Of a stretch of 64,000 nt of DNA, positions 33,989-45,029 are shown piece by piece. This DNA is from Cordilura impudica (Eukaryota; Arthropoda; Insecta; Diptera; Scathophagidae): NCBI GenBank assembly GCA_963682025.1, contig OY821518.1, positions 228,772,348 to 228,836,347 on the forward strand, written 5' to 3'. Below the pieces are notes generated by a model. That model was not told the DNA's origin. It worked only from the letters and a program-made list of their open reading frames with translations, and made no database searches. The position numbers were made by a program, and so were the translations under genes. Numbering within the stretch: position 1 is the stretch's first letter; the number at the start of each line of letters is the position of its first letter.

Positions 33989-34050
33989 ATATGTAAAAAA
34001 CACATCGTGTGATAGTACCTTTAATGGAGATTACGTTGAAGAATAAAATT

Positions 34051-34495
34051 GATTTCAAATCTAAAAAACTAATTTTAAAGTAAAAGAAAAAAATACTCAC
34101 AACATTTTTTATAAGTAAAGACCAATATTAGATAATATTTTGGAGTGATTTAAACAAATTTTTATTTAATTTTTGTGCTTCTTTTTACGCCGCTGAATGT
34201 ATTTCGTTTCTTATTTAAATGTTTTTTTTTAAAGTTTATCACTCTTGAAGATTATATTTTTTGTAGTTTCTAACTTAATTTAATTATTTAAATAAGTTTT
34301 GTCAATTTTTTTCGCTGATTAAAAAATCGCAGAATTTTTCATTCAAAAGAGAATTTTTAAGACATAGTCCGATTAATCAGAAAATGTATTTTAATCATTA
34401 AGACGTCTTATCTTTCTTTCTTTCTCTCTCTGTCTCTATCTCTCAGCACACACTAAACACCGCTACTAATACTGCATATTAATTTATATTTACAG
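34051..34495. other. Last part of Mondo intron 1
   Basis: AT-rich, with a CTTT/CTCT pyrimidine microsatellite at 34405-34445 upstream of the acceptor. No coding signal. Confidence 0.5.
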
Positions 34496-34602
34496 TCAAA
34501 AATTAACTTCACCTAAGTGGAATCATTTCAAAGGGGTGCGTTTACGTTGGAAGGATAAAATACGTTTGAACAATGTCATCTGGAGGTGTTGGCATATGCA
34601 AT
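34496..34602 (+). CDS. Mondo: Mondo (Mio), second coding exon: MCR3
   Basis: 107 bp between acceptor TTTACAG|TC (34495) and donor AAT|GTAAGT (34603). With the two carried-over bases it encodes S-QKLTSPKWNHFKGVRLRW, then KDKIRLNNVIWRCWHMQ. This is the most conserved part of Mondo conserved region 3 (vertebrate ChREBP: SPKWKNFKGLKLL...RDKIRLNNAIWRAW). It belongs to the glucose-sensing module that binds 14-3-3 and controls retention. The exon ends in phase 1. The next exon should begin with the region corresponding to YV(K/E)RRK...VC; I found no such sequence before 64000. Confidence 0.95.
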
Positions 34603-35809
34603 GTAAGTAAATCAAATTTTTTTATATATGGTATATCTATGTATGTGCTTGTATGTATATCTATATCAAATCAAATGTAAACAACGTGCAATTTGTTTTA
34701 ATTTAATTTCAAATAGTACATTTGTTTTTCATTTTGTTATTGTATTTTGATTACAATTCAATTTATTGTTTATTATTGACTAGAAGGTATAACAAATGTT
34801 AACAACTATCATTGATTGGGCCCTTTATCTTTATTGATTATAGTGTTGTTTATTTATTTTTGTTATTAAAGTACGAGTATTTATTAAAATAGTAAAAGCT
34901 CTGCCTGCTCCTCTTCCAAAAAGTCAAAACATTTTTGTTTACACATTTTGTTAACACAATTATACTATTATATTCTAAGAATATTGTTTGTTAAATAAGC
35001 TAATAATACTATTTGTTATTAGGCAATTAATCTTTAGGCACCATATATTCAAATAGACAAAAGGAAAAAGTGGGTCTCAGGCCTGGGCTGGATCTAAATC
35101 ATAAACAATTCAATTGCTGAAATAGTAAAAGCAACTGACTAAATAGTTGTAATGAAGACAATGTAACTATTATATTGCGGAACATCTACCCCCCGAATTC
35201 ATAATAAAATGTTAGCTGCTGTTTACATGTCGCGCTCGTTAAGGTTCTTACTAGTCAACCGATTAGCCTTAGTTTTTAGTTAGCACATAGTTTATTTATA
35301 ATAAATTTTTTGTTGTCATCTAAGAGCTTTAAAAACAACTCTGAAATTTGTAATGCCACCATATTTTTTGCATTAATGCCACCTGATATAGTGAAAAACA
35401 ACTCTGTTTACATTTCAACTTGTGTGATTTCACTCCTACATTATGTAAAAAAAAATGTTTAAAAGATCCGCAAAGTAAAAAATATTTAAAAATAATTTAT
35501 AATTTTGTTTTGCTTAGTTTGACACATATCAGCTGTTTTAACAGTCAGTCAGTGTTTGAAAGACTGCTGATCTGGGTTTAGCAAACGCAGCAGCAAGTGC
35601 ATTAAAAATAATACTCATGCTAGATACTGCATAAGTTTTCATTATAAATACGGCCGCTAGTGTTTGTCATCTTTCCATTTAAAAATGTGCCTTTGAATCA
35701 TTCACCCTGTGAACTTTTTTTACCTTCAGTAACTTCCAGGGCTGCCCAATATAAAGATTATAATAACCAGAATTGAAACAGTTGTGATCTCAATCATTTT
35801 CTAGAATAA
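34603..35809. other. Intron 2 start, no repeats recognised
   Basis: 1.2 kb of ordinary AT-rich intron. No open frame or known element. Confidence 0.5.
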
Positions 35810-38800
35810 CACTGTGGAACAAATTCAGGTTAGCAAAAGTTAGGTCGATTCTGAGAGTGAGGGGTGAAAATAGAGGCTAAATTAGAAGACCCGTATCGCG
35901 GCGTTTGTTTATGTTAATTCGAATTTTGTTTTTAATATAACTCGTCGACTAATTGATATTTTTTCAATCTGTAAAAGCCAAATTATTGCTAGAGACCTGT
36001 GCAACAATTAAAATAGATTTAGAAAATTTTTGTGGTGCTTATGAAGCAAAATGTTGGAAAATTATTTTTTTTTATGCTTTTTGAAAATATTTTCCACAAA
36101 ACTAAGTCTTTTTTGCTTTCTGTTTGATCTAAAATATGCTTCTCAGTTTCTTCAATAAATTTCCATTTGAAAAAAGAAAACAATCATAATACAAAACTTG
36201 CGTTTTCCAGCTTAATATTAATTTACTTCTCATTTTTTATGTACCAATTTTGTTCAGTGTTGGTTTTGAAGAAACATTGAAAAAGAAATTATAAAAATAT
36301 GGAAAAAAAAATATATTTTTGAAATGTTAGTTCTGAAAAGTTTTAAGTAAAAAATTAAATAAATTAAATTAATGATTTGGCCAGTTGCCGTTTAGCAGGC
36401 GGCTGTGGATCAACATCACTGCTCTCTCTCCAATATCTTGGTCATCGTCATCATCATCAGAAAGGTCGATAATTTCGTCCAACAGATATTCTGGAATTTC
36501 ATCTTTGTCTTCCCCTTCTTCCTCCTTTTTCCTCGTCTTCCTCTTTTTCAAAGGTGTTTTTATACCACCAACAAATTTCAGCGAGTATGCATCTGGAGAC
36601 TTCTTTCCTCTGTACCTGAAACGAAAATAGTTTTCAATCGTTAACAAGTTAAAATTGTGCACTCTGACAAAGATATTAGAGAAATCTAGGATTTCAAAAT
36701 ATGCACACTCTATAGTTACCTTATTTCAAATGGAAGCGCATTTTGGTGATAACGTTCGTCTTGCTCATCAGATTCAGTTGGCAACTGTTGAGAGAGTTGA
36801 TCAAGATGCTGATGCAAGAGATGAATTTTGTACGACATATTAACCCCAATTTCATCGAAAGCTGCCAACATGTTTGCAACAGATTGCATGTAGTTGTCTT
36901 TGCGTTCTTTACCCTCAAGTCCTTTAATGACTGCTTTCAATGCGAGCCATGCATTTAATTCCCGGTCTGTCAGAACTTGGTCAAAATCTTGACGACTCAT
37001 TAGTTTCCGTATGTCGGGACCATTAACAACCCCTTCCTGAATTCTGGCGTTACTTAGTCTTGGGAAAATGTCTTTTAAGCGGTTGAATACTGCTGGTCTT
37101 TTTGCGATACATTTCAAAAAATTTTTAGCAATGCCAAGTTTAATGTGGAGCAACGGCAACAAAATTTTCATTTCATGAACAAGACTTTCGTGTAGCCTAA
37201 AGTCTTTAGGCCATTTATGTCCAATGCGACTATTCCAGTTATGCTGTTTGTACTGGTTTCTTCCTTTAATACCTTCTCCGTATCGTGAATCCCAATCGCA
37301 CAAAAACACGGATATTTCGGATGGCCAGATGCTGTCAAGCCTGTAATCAATGAAACTATTTTGAGGTCGCAGCAAATGCGCCACTGGTGTTCGTTATATT
37401 TGACTACTTCCAGAATGTGTTTCAAATTATCGAAATTTTCACTAGTGTCAGTGCTATCCGCAATCGGAACAGAAGGCATTCTATTTGTCTTGTGCAAAAG
37501 CACAACTTTTAAGCTGATTAGTGAACTATCGATGAATAAACGCCAATCATCCTTTGTATAGGTTAACCCTATCATTTCCATTAACTTTTCAATATCATTG
37601 CAATAAGCGAAATTCACATTGAAGAACTTTTCTAACTCTTTTTGGCGTTTTCGATATGCTGTTACTTTGGTACCTTTCGCCAGCAAATTATTTCCTTTCA
37701 AAAATGAAGCCGGTAGTTCTGATTTTTTCTGAGTCAAACACAAATTTGCAACAATTCCATTCAATTGGTTTTCTGTGACTAGGATTGGGTCCTTTGATGT
37801 TTCATAGGATGTACCTTCACCAAGGTCGTATTCTGAGAAGAAATCCATGGATGTAGCAGCGGCGGTTGTAGTACTGATATCTGTTTGAAGATCAATACTT
37901 CGGTATGTTGGTACTGGAACGGTAATGGTAATTGGACACTTGGCACTGCTACATAAGTTTTATTCTTTGCTTTCCTTCTATTCAAAGTTTTACGGTAGTT
38001 GATACATCCATAGCAATTTGCTTCTTGATGCGGGCTGTTGTCTAACCACATCATTGGTATACCAAAAGGCATAGCCTTCTTCTTTTCACTATTCCATTGC
38101 ATAAGAGTTGAATAGCAATTAAAGCAAACTTTTTTAGGGGCATAGTTTACGTCAGTGATAAACTCTTGCGAGAAATATTGTTTATAGGCTTCTAAAAAAA
38201 AATCACTCGCGTTGCCATATTTTTCATCGTTTGCTATGAAACGTCCACAAACATTACAAAAATGGTCCATTTTACATTTTGGTTCCGACATATTTAATAC
38301 AATATGTATTATACAATGTTTTTTTTTGTTCTTATTTTTATGAAACCGATGCACTTAACTTAAATCACTCACAAAATGAAATAAGTTCCAAACAAATTAA
38401 TAGCGAATTTTATCACAACGGAGCGAAAATTAAAAGACATCAGCTTCGGCTGAGTTTCGAGTCTTAACTGAATCTTCATTTTTGAAATTAGTTCGCTTGT
38501 ACGGTGCGGTGGTTGAAAACAGAAAAGTTGTTTTACTAATTCCTAATTCTTGGAACTCCCCTTTTTAATTACTTCTACCTAAATCACTATTTATTTAATG
38601 GTTTTGGGCTTTTTAACGCAAATTATCGACTAAGAGCATTTTCTTTTGAAATGAAATTTATTGAAGAAACTGAGAAGGATATTATAGATCAAACAGAAAG
38701 CAAAAAAGACTTAGTTTTGTGGAAAATATTTTCAAAAAGCATGAAAAAAAAAATTTTTTTTCAACATTTTGCTTCATAAGCACCACAAAAATTTTCTAAA

Positions 38801-38917
38801 TTATTCGAATTAACATAAACAAACGCCGCGATACGGGTCTTCTAATTTAGCCTCTTTTTTTACCCCTCACTCTGAGAATCGACCTAACTTTTGCTAACCT
38901 GAATTTGTTCCACAGTG
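35810..38917 (-). mobile_element. CMC (CACTA/Chapaev-like) transposon with long TIRs
   Basis: A 3108-bp element. The ends are CACTGTGGAACAAATTCAGG at 35810 and its inverse ending at 38917. The inverted repeats run about 270 bp on the right (38650-38917). On the left they reach about 36178, because of an extra 100-odd bp at about 35925-36030 absent on the right. The flanks are TAA on both sides (35807-35809, 38918-38920), a 3-bp duplication. CACTG ends with 2-4 bp duplications point to the CMC superfamily, and 3-bp TWA duplications fit Chapaev-type elements; this is remembered family knowledge, not a search. Confidence 0.8.
36369..38291 (-). pseudogene. CMC-like transposase with retained intron, frameshifted
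   Basis: Start ATG at 38291 (MSEPKCKMDHFCNVCGRF). Zinc-binding pairs CNVC, CFNC and CYGC occupy the first 100 residues. After a frameshift near 37880 comes MDFFSEYDLGEGTSYE, then LPASFLKGNNLLAKGTKVTA, DDWRLFIDSSLISLKVVLLH (candidate Asp), NEHQWRICCDLK (candidate second Asp) and HPKYPCF. A frameshift near 37310 follows, then CDWDSRYGEG, VHEMKILLPLLHIKLGI, LNAWLALKAVIKGLEGKERK and KIHLLHQHLDQL with ESDEQDERYHQ (candidate Glu). A 104-bp intron (36616-36719, GTAACT...TTTCAG) splices FEIR to YRGKKSPDA; the last exon ends in an acidic tail (LSDDDDDDQD). Only two frameshifts. Confidence 0.75.
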
Positions 38918-38962
38918 TAATTGAGCAAATAGCCAGCTTAGTGTATCAGAGTCTGGTTTTTC

Positions 38963-39172
38963 ATTATTATACTCTATACCACTTCGTGGTCGGGGTATAT
39001 TGAGTTTGTTGCTAAAAATGCAGAAAATATCTAACCGAGACCCAGCTTTTATTATGCCGATCGACTCAGAATCAATTTCTGAGCCGATTTAGCGATGTCT
39101 GTCCATCCGTCCGACAGTCCATCTGTCTGTGTGTCCATCTAAACTTTGTAATGAAACTACAGGTCGCAAATT
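38963..39172 (-). repeat. R1 dispersed repeat, 5' part only
   Basis: R1 sequence from ATACTCTATACCACTTCGTG through the GTCCATCCGTCC block to CAGGTCGCAAAT, where a Helitron left end replaces the rest. Confidence 0.8.
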
Positions 39173-40000
39173 TCTTATATATATTTACGCTGATCCCTGA
39201 CTCACTGACTGACTGACTGATTCTGTAACGCTGAAATAATACACACACATAGCACTCCCTACAAAGCTATGTGAAATACACAAACAAAATTTAATCTTTC
39301 TCATTTTAGACAAACACACACACAATTTTCTCTCTTCTTTGTACTCAGTGCTGCTAATAAAATCTTCTGAAAATCTACAATTTTGGAAACTAAATCGCCA
39401 AAATTGTCATTTTTAAAACAAGAAATTGTCAAGAAAATTTTACCGCTTATAAAACTCGGAAAAATATTACAAAAGGAATGAATAAAATTTATTTATATCA
39501 TTCATATTACGAATATTATTGCAGCATTGGTTATTTCTATATATAAAAATGTATTAGTGGTGAAATTTCAACGAAAAAAATTTAACACAGCAATCAACTA
39601 AATAATTTTATTGATATGTATCTATAGGTGACACATATAATATAGGTTTAAAGTATCGCCGTAATTAAAACTTAAATCTTAAATGGAGATGCTATTCAAG
39701 GTATTTCCGTTTTGAAACGACTTGGCCCAGAATTAAATCTATACATATTTTGTAATTTACATTTACACTGAACAAAAACAATCAATTTTCGATAAACAAA
39801 CCATTAATTGTTAACCCTTGAAATCGAAATTTTTATACTACTGAAAATTTAAAATCTTCAATCATCATTTTAACAAATTCAACAAATCATTTTAACAAAT
39901 TGAAAAATCATCGAAATTAAAATAAATTGTCAAAATTAGCAGCACTGCTAACGACAATAGCACTACATATGCAGATTTCGTGTTACATATGGAATAAGAT
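39173..40000 (+). mobile_element. Helitron-like left end and adjoining sequence
   Basis: Starts TCTTATATATATTTACGCTG at 39173. The same left end (TCTTAAATATATTTACGCTG) begins the Helitron at 42583. A CTGA microsatellite follows (39200-39220). I could not locate the matching right end, so the 3' limit is a guess. Confidence 0.45.
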
Positions 40001-40765
40001 GAACGCAAAAAATGCATCAAAAAACTAATATCTATTTAAATTCTTCTTTAAATTCCCTTTGTTGGTCAATTAAAAAATACTGCAAAAAAAAAGTAATTAA
40101 GGAAATTTTAAACATTTTTATTTTTCTCATTTAACGTCGTCCGATATGCATACATACTTTTTTTTTATCAAACTAAACTTTACCCTTTGTCTGTTTTGTT
40201 TTTCATCTCAAAATTGTTTTGAATTGTTAGGAGTGCTTTCGTTCAGGTTCTCTGATGGCCAGCACTTACCAAAGAGTATGCTTTTTTTTGATAAATATTG
40301 GAGAAAAAAGAGATCTTCAGTGTGGATTTTGTTGTAGTCCAACGTATGATTTCGTGTAAAGCTCTGTATTGAAAAGCACTTGAAAAAATAGTGCAATATT
40401 AAGTTTAAAATTTAAATTATTATGACTTTGCTTAATTAAATTACATTGTAATTTCAGAAGAGAGGTGGGAAAATAATTTTTTTTCACTCATACTATTAAT
40501 TTTTTCATAATTTGCTTTCAAAAAATTTAGACAAACATAAATTACGTAAATAGGTATATTTAAGATTTTAATTTGAATAATTTATTGAAATTATCATAGA
40601 AGAATTAAAGGCGATTTGGAATAATAATTTTGTTTTTTAATTTAAACTAATACGCCCTTATTTCTTTTTTCTTTTTTTGGGTTTATAGATAACTGGAAAA
40701 AATGTTCGCTTTTTACAGTTCACATATATGATGACATACGAAATATTTTTTTTCTCTTTTTTGTA
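40001..40765. other. Intronic AT-rich DNA
   Basis: No gene or recognised repeat. Short open frames at 40146-40396 have no family resemblance. Confidence 0.4.
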
Positions 40766-41165
40766 GGTGTATTGGTGTTTGCACTTCCTTAAGGGGTGGC
40801 AGGTTTTAAAACTTTTTTTTTGCATTTCTCTTTCTGAATGCACAATATATCGAGAGTGTTGTGTCAAAATTTTAAATAAATCAGTGCAAAACTTAAGAAG
40901 ATACAGCGTTTTCAGTGACCGGCCTCATACGGTATATAGTATATAAATCAGTTTTTAAAAAACTTTAAACCGATTTTAGGTGTATTGGTGTTTGCACTTC
41001 CTTAAGGGGTGGTAGGTTTTAAAACCTTTTTTTGCATTTCTCTTTCTGAATGCACAACATATCGAGAGTGTTGTATCAAAATTTTAAGTAAATCAGTGCA
41101 AAACTTAAGAAGATACAGCGTTTCCAGCGACCGGCCTTATACGGTATATAGTATATAAATCATAG
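40766..41165. repeat. Tandem duplication, unit about 212 bp
   Basis: Two copies start at 40766 and 40978 (GGTGTATTGGTGTTTGCAC), including CTTCCTTAAGGGGTGG and GATACAGCGTTTTC/CAG. They differ at a handful of bases; the second lacks part of the tail. Confidence 0.9.
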
Positions 41166-41713
41166 TATATAAATTCGAAGTCCGTCAACATCATAACTCA
41201 AAATCTACTTTACCGATTCTTTTGCAATTTTAGACAATATATCGACACATAAATCATCAGGTAACCACGAAGGGTTTTTTTAATTCCATTTTCTTCCCCA
41301 TTTTTTAACAACAAATTCCCGAAATTGTATAGCAAAAATCGTTTTTCACTTCAAAATTCTGCAAAAAAAAAAAAAATTAAAAACTTTTCGTCACTACTTC
41401 GGGAAACATGTCACTTTTTAAACGCATTTCAATTTTTTCTTTCACATGGTCCGGTAACGAGTTATGATGTTCATCGAAAAACAACAACGCCTCCGGATAT
41501 TGGCTGTCACGGACTTATTTATTAAAAGTTTTAGTTGAAAATTTTTTCAAAGATTCTTCTAATGTTATGCTATAACGTGTATTCATGTCTTCAAAAAAGA
41601 ATTATGCAAAATACGACTTTTATGAACTTTTAAAACCTTAACCCCCCCCCTTAAGAAACTTTTAGGAACCTTGCTCTAAAACGTTTTTTTTTCTATGCTA
41701 TTCTATTTTTCTA
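41166..41713. other. Intronic DNA with C-tract
   Basis: Contains a C10 run near 41643-41653, unusual in this AT-rich sequence. Otherwise nothing recognised. Confidence 0.4.
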
Positions 41714-42359
41714 CAATAAAATGGAGTTAGGTTATAGCGAACTCGGCGGGACCGGCCAAATAGTTCCTTATAGACTAAGTTCATTATAAACGTAGTATTT
41801 TTTTGATTTGTCCGAAAGGTTTAAAAAGTTTTTTTAGTTGAATAAGTTAATTTTTTTGGCGCATTTTAAAAAGTTATAAAACATAAATTATATTACTAAA
41901 AAGATACATATTAATTGTTTGTCTTAATAAGACTAAAATTACCGAGTTTCTATCAAAATAAAATATTTTTTTAAAATCATATAATATGAAAAACTTATGT
42001 ATAGAAGCAGAAAGTACAAAGCAAAGGTTTGCTACTGGCAAACTTTTACGAAAATGTACATAAAAGGACCTTTTACAAAACTTCATTTGAAAATCGAAGT
42101 TTTTGTTTTGTATTAAAATTAAATGAAAATAATATTAAATGACATTGAAATAAATTTTTTTTAAATATATAAAATATACGAAAATTCTGAAATGGAAAAA
42201 AATTTGTTTGTTAAAGTCAAAAGTTTGATATAAAAACGGTTCGCTATAAGAGAAGCAATTTGTATGAAAAATGTGATTAAAACTCTTGGGACCGAAGAAA
42301 TTCTTCGCTATAAACAAAAATTTATTACAACCAGGGTTCGTTATAAGCGAACTCCATTG
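41714..42359. mobile_element. pogo/Tigger-like MITE
   Basis: 646 bp between TA dinucleotides (41712-41713 and 42360-42361). The right end read inward is CAATGGAGTTCGCTTATAAC; the left is the related CAATAAAATGGAGTTAGG-TTATAGCGAAC. Similar GTTCGYTATAA motifs recur subterminally (42236, 42305). TA target and this TIR style suggest a pogo-type element. No transposase. Confidence 0.6.
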
Positions 42360-42400
42360 TATTAAATTTTAATAATTTTGGGAATCTCCAATCTCCTCAC

Positions 42401-42581
42401 TTTACCCGGCCTTCCCATGATCAAGTCAAAATGATCACACATACAATAGTCAAAAAATTGTTAAGCAACTGTCCCATTGAAAAATTGAAAGAGGGAATTG
42501 AAACGTATGATTGTTTAGTAAAAAAGTGTGAGTGCATTAAAACCTGAAAGCCAAAAATTAAACGTGTGAAGGCCGGGTAAT
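42401..42581. mobile_element. Short MITE, TTTACCCGGCCTTC ends
   Basis: 181 bp with TTTACCCGGCCTTC at 42401 and the inverse GAAGGCCGGGTAAT at the right end. It abuts the Helitron starting at 42583. Outer TIR bases resemble the MITE at 822-1407. Confidence 0.6.
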
Positions 42582-42582
42582 A

Positions 42583-43185
42583 TCTTAAATATATTTACGC
42601 TGATCCCTGACTCAGTGACTGACAAATTCTGTAACGCTGACCAAAATGATACGGTTCTAATTCCTAGGATTGATCTCACCCCAACCGACACCACATTACT
42701 TTTCATATTAAAATGCCGCCAGTTTCCAGTAATTGCTGCATACGCAATTACCATAAACAAGGCTCAAGGCCAGTCATTTGATTACGTTGGCATTAATTTG
42801 GAGACCGCGGTATTTTCACACGGCCAACTGTATGTGGCTTTGTCACGATCAAAAGTTGCAAGCCAAGTTAAGATACGTATTCAATCGAACCCACAGCAAG
42901 GAAAACTATTAAATAACCAACGATATTTCACACGAAATATAGTTTTTCAAAAGATTCTAAATTGAAAAACTTTTTTGCCAAATATTTCTTATCTGTTTTG
43001 ATACTTATGTATATAATTTCTACAGACACAATTTTTTTTCACATGTACATATGTAACAATATAGTTTTCAATTTACTACTATATTAAAAGAAATATAATT
43101 TATTATAAATTTTTTATGTATTTAAATTTTAACTGTTTTATTCATAATTTTTAAACGGGCGCCTAGGCGCCACACAATCAACTAG
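42583..43185 (+). mobile_element. Internally deleted Helitron with helicase remnant
   Basis: 603 bp, starting TCTTAAATATATTTACGCTG and ending CTAG before a host T. Fourteen bases before the end is the perfect GC palindrome GGCGCCTAGGCGCC (43158-43171), the terminal hairpin. Inside is the last part of a Helitron helicase. The element joins a true left end to the 3' tenth of an autonomous parent. Confidence 0.85.
42630..42965 (+). pseudogene. Helitron PIF1-like helicase, C-terminal remnant
   Basis: In frame to a stop at 42965: [10 protein letters not shown], then [20 protein letters not shown] (helicase motif V), [20 protein letters not shown] with SRSK (motif VI, YVALSR) and a basic tail. These are the closing motifs of the PIF1-type helicase of animal Helitrons. 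Everything upstream, including the Rep nuclease and Walker motifs, is missing. Confidence 0.9.
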
Positions 43186-44394
43186 TTTGTAATAATTAAA
43201 GAATTACAATAAAAATTCTTATTACTTTTAAAAATTTTTCTAGTTGTAACGGAATTCCAAACAGTTTTTTTCTGCGTGTAATCATTAAAAGTAGGTTCAT
43301 ATTAGCTTTCTTTACGTTGTTATATTGTTGTAGTTTTTGATTTTGTTTTTTTGCTCAGTAGATTGTTAGTATTCTCGAGGGGTTTTTTAAAGTTCTTATC
43401 AGCTTAACTTATCTTTAGCTATTTTTTTAAAATATATTTACACCCTACTGTCATTTCGTTATTCTTAACTGGAGCACTGATAATAAAGTTTTCAAGCTTT
43501 CTTAATTTATTTTATGTCTTTATGTATATAAAAAAAAACGTATTATTTTCAATGTTTATCACTTGGATGTATGAGGCTTTAAATAAAATATTTTCAAATA
43601 TTTTCCTAGCAGAATTCTATGTACATATGTGTGGAAAAATGCTTCAAATATTTGGTAATTTTTTATTATAACATTGTAACGTGACCAACTGTTTCTTAAT
43701 GTTTCTAGTTAATCATCATATTTTTTTTTTTTTTGTAATTTGTTTTAATATAATTGTTTGCTGTTTCGTATAAAAACAGTAATATTCATTAAAAATGTAA
43801 CATACCCTTTTGCATCATTATGGTAAATTAACTTAAAATTTCGAGTTCTTATCTAAGTACTTCAGGATCATTTGAATGGCTTTTAAACTTTAATAGAACA
43901 ATTTACTCATTTGGAATTTAAAATTTGTGCATAGTGTTAAAATGACATTTTTTGGAATACAAAGCAATTACAAAAATATATATTTATTTTCAACATCCTT
44001 GCAATACCAGTAAGATATTCTCAAACGCACACCGACATGATTATACTCAAACGAAAGATAAGTTCATGTATCTTTATAAAAAGTTTCAGTATTTTAAGAT
44101 GCACTTTCGAAAAATACAAGGAATAGGGTATGTAAAGTAAATAATTAATTTTTTCCACAATTCTGAATCAGCACATCAAAGTTTATTAGAAAAGATGTAT
44201 TATAAAGATTTTGCAAGAAGTTGTTGGGTTATTAATAACTCCGTAATATTCTACAAAATGCGATAAGTAAACAAATGAGAAATTATAATGCTATTTTTTT
44301 AATTTTACGAAATTCTTAAAAAACGTGAAAGGCTGTACTCTCTCTTTTGACGGTATAAATACATGTAGAATTTTTTTTTATTGTATAATTTAAT
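43186..44394. other. Intronic AT-rich DNA
   Basis: 1.2 kb with no supported feature. A 62-codon frame at 43952-44140 resembles nothing. Confidence 0.4.
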
Positions 44395-44510
44395 AATTAT
44401 TTCAATAAAACTTGATTTCCTTATCAAAAATGTATAGAATGATAACAAATATAGCTACTGCGCCACGAATTTATGGATTGGCTAAGATTCATAAGAATGA
44501 AATACCTTTA
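44395..44510 (+). pseudogene. Penelope-like element reverse transcriptase fragment
   Basis: The frame from about 44427 reads MYRMITNIATAPRIYGLAKI-HKNEIPL. The APRxYGLxKIHKxxIPLR block is diagnostic of Penelope-like RTs. It ends exactly at a Tc1 target TA (44509-44510). The right flank of that Tc1 does not clearly continue the protein, so the fragment may have been cut before or rearranged. Confidence 0.75.
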
Positions 44511-44666
44511 CAGTGGCATAGAAAGGTATATATACTCCATATCAAAATTGCTTTTAGAGTAGGTTGAAGCTATTTTACCAACATGAACTATGTTACATAT
44601 TCTCTTACAAATTAGAGAACCTAAATATTATACTTTTTGTTCCAATTTGGTGTTGTTTTATAAAAA

Positions 44667-45029
44667 CTAGCAGATTCCAGCGCTTGAAATTCGAGTGCAA
44701 TTTCTAGGCAACTTTATTTTTAGCCAATTCACAAACCAACACCTTTTTGGTTTATTATTATTATGAATGAAGATAACAAACTCCTTAACAAACACATTAA
44801 CAAATTTAATAAAACACACACATAGCATATGTATAATTTTATGTATGTGTTAGTAGCAACTTTAAATGCAATTTATTCAAAATAAAGGAAAAAATTTTAA
44901 AATCTGTAAATCTGGTGAATAGCTAAAAAGAAATACCTTTCAAATAATATACGATTGGTTCAAATTGGGATAAAACGGTAGAACAAAACATCGGTAACAA
45001 AAAATCGCCTAGCTTATTAATATTATAGA
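44667..45029 (-). mobile_element. Non-autonomous Helitron, copy 3
   Basis: 363 bp, inverted copy of the elements at 6555 and 18492; CTAG end at 44667 and TC start at 45029. Confidence 0.85.

Larger units (their letters stand above)
30032..34014. mobile_element. MITE of unknown class, host of the Sola-like element
   Basis: The outer inverted ends are ATCAAACGATGTATTTTTTA (30035) and, inverted at the right, ATCACACGATGTGTTTTTTA (to 34013); similarity continues through ACATATGTACTGTC. The right end is split by the insertion at 31223-33988. Inside is another inverted pair of about 40 bp (30417-30458 against 31138-31178, with CATACGCGGTTA), so two MITEs may be nested. About 1.2 kb without the insert. 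Flanks suggest a 7-8 bp target duplication around TTAAGG/TTTAATGG, not exact. Confidence 0.6.
25590..34050 (+). mobile_element. mariner host of a nested insertion cluster
   Basis: mariner pieces lie at about 25590-26483, 29782-30030 and 34015-34050. Piece 1 codes for MDCKEFRDLIKHG, KRWYSELKRGRTSINDADRP, FITMDESWIHYY and the start of the QDNAPA motif. Piece 2 continues with LKSLHYELLPHPPYTPDLAP-ADYYMFPNLKD. Piece 3 completes the C-terminus (KCISL-KGDYVEE-stop). The breaks are a Transib (26484-29781) and a MITE (about 30032-34014) that itself holds a Sola-like element (31223-33988). The terminal repeats of the mariner were not resolved. Confidence 0.85.
13158..34495 (+). other. Mondo: Mondo intron 1 (21.3 kb), filled with repeats
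   Basis: Bounded by GTAAGT at 13158 and a TTTATATTTACAG acceptor at 34495; phase 2. It holds a heptamer satellite, R1 repeats, mariners, a hAT, two LINEs, CMC-like, Transib, MITE and Sola-like elements. A pyrimidine-rich stretch (34405-34445, CTTT/CTCT runs) lies shortly before the acceptor. Confidence 0.9.

Noticed and set aside
36369..36662. Acidic 97-codon frame as an independent gene
   Set aside because: It is the last exon of the CMC-like transposase, preceded by a clear splice acceptor.
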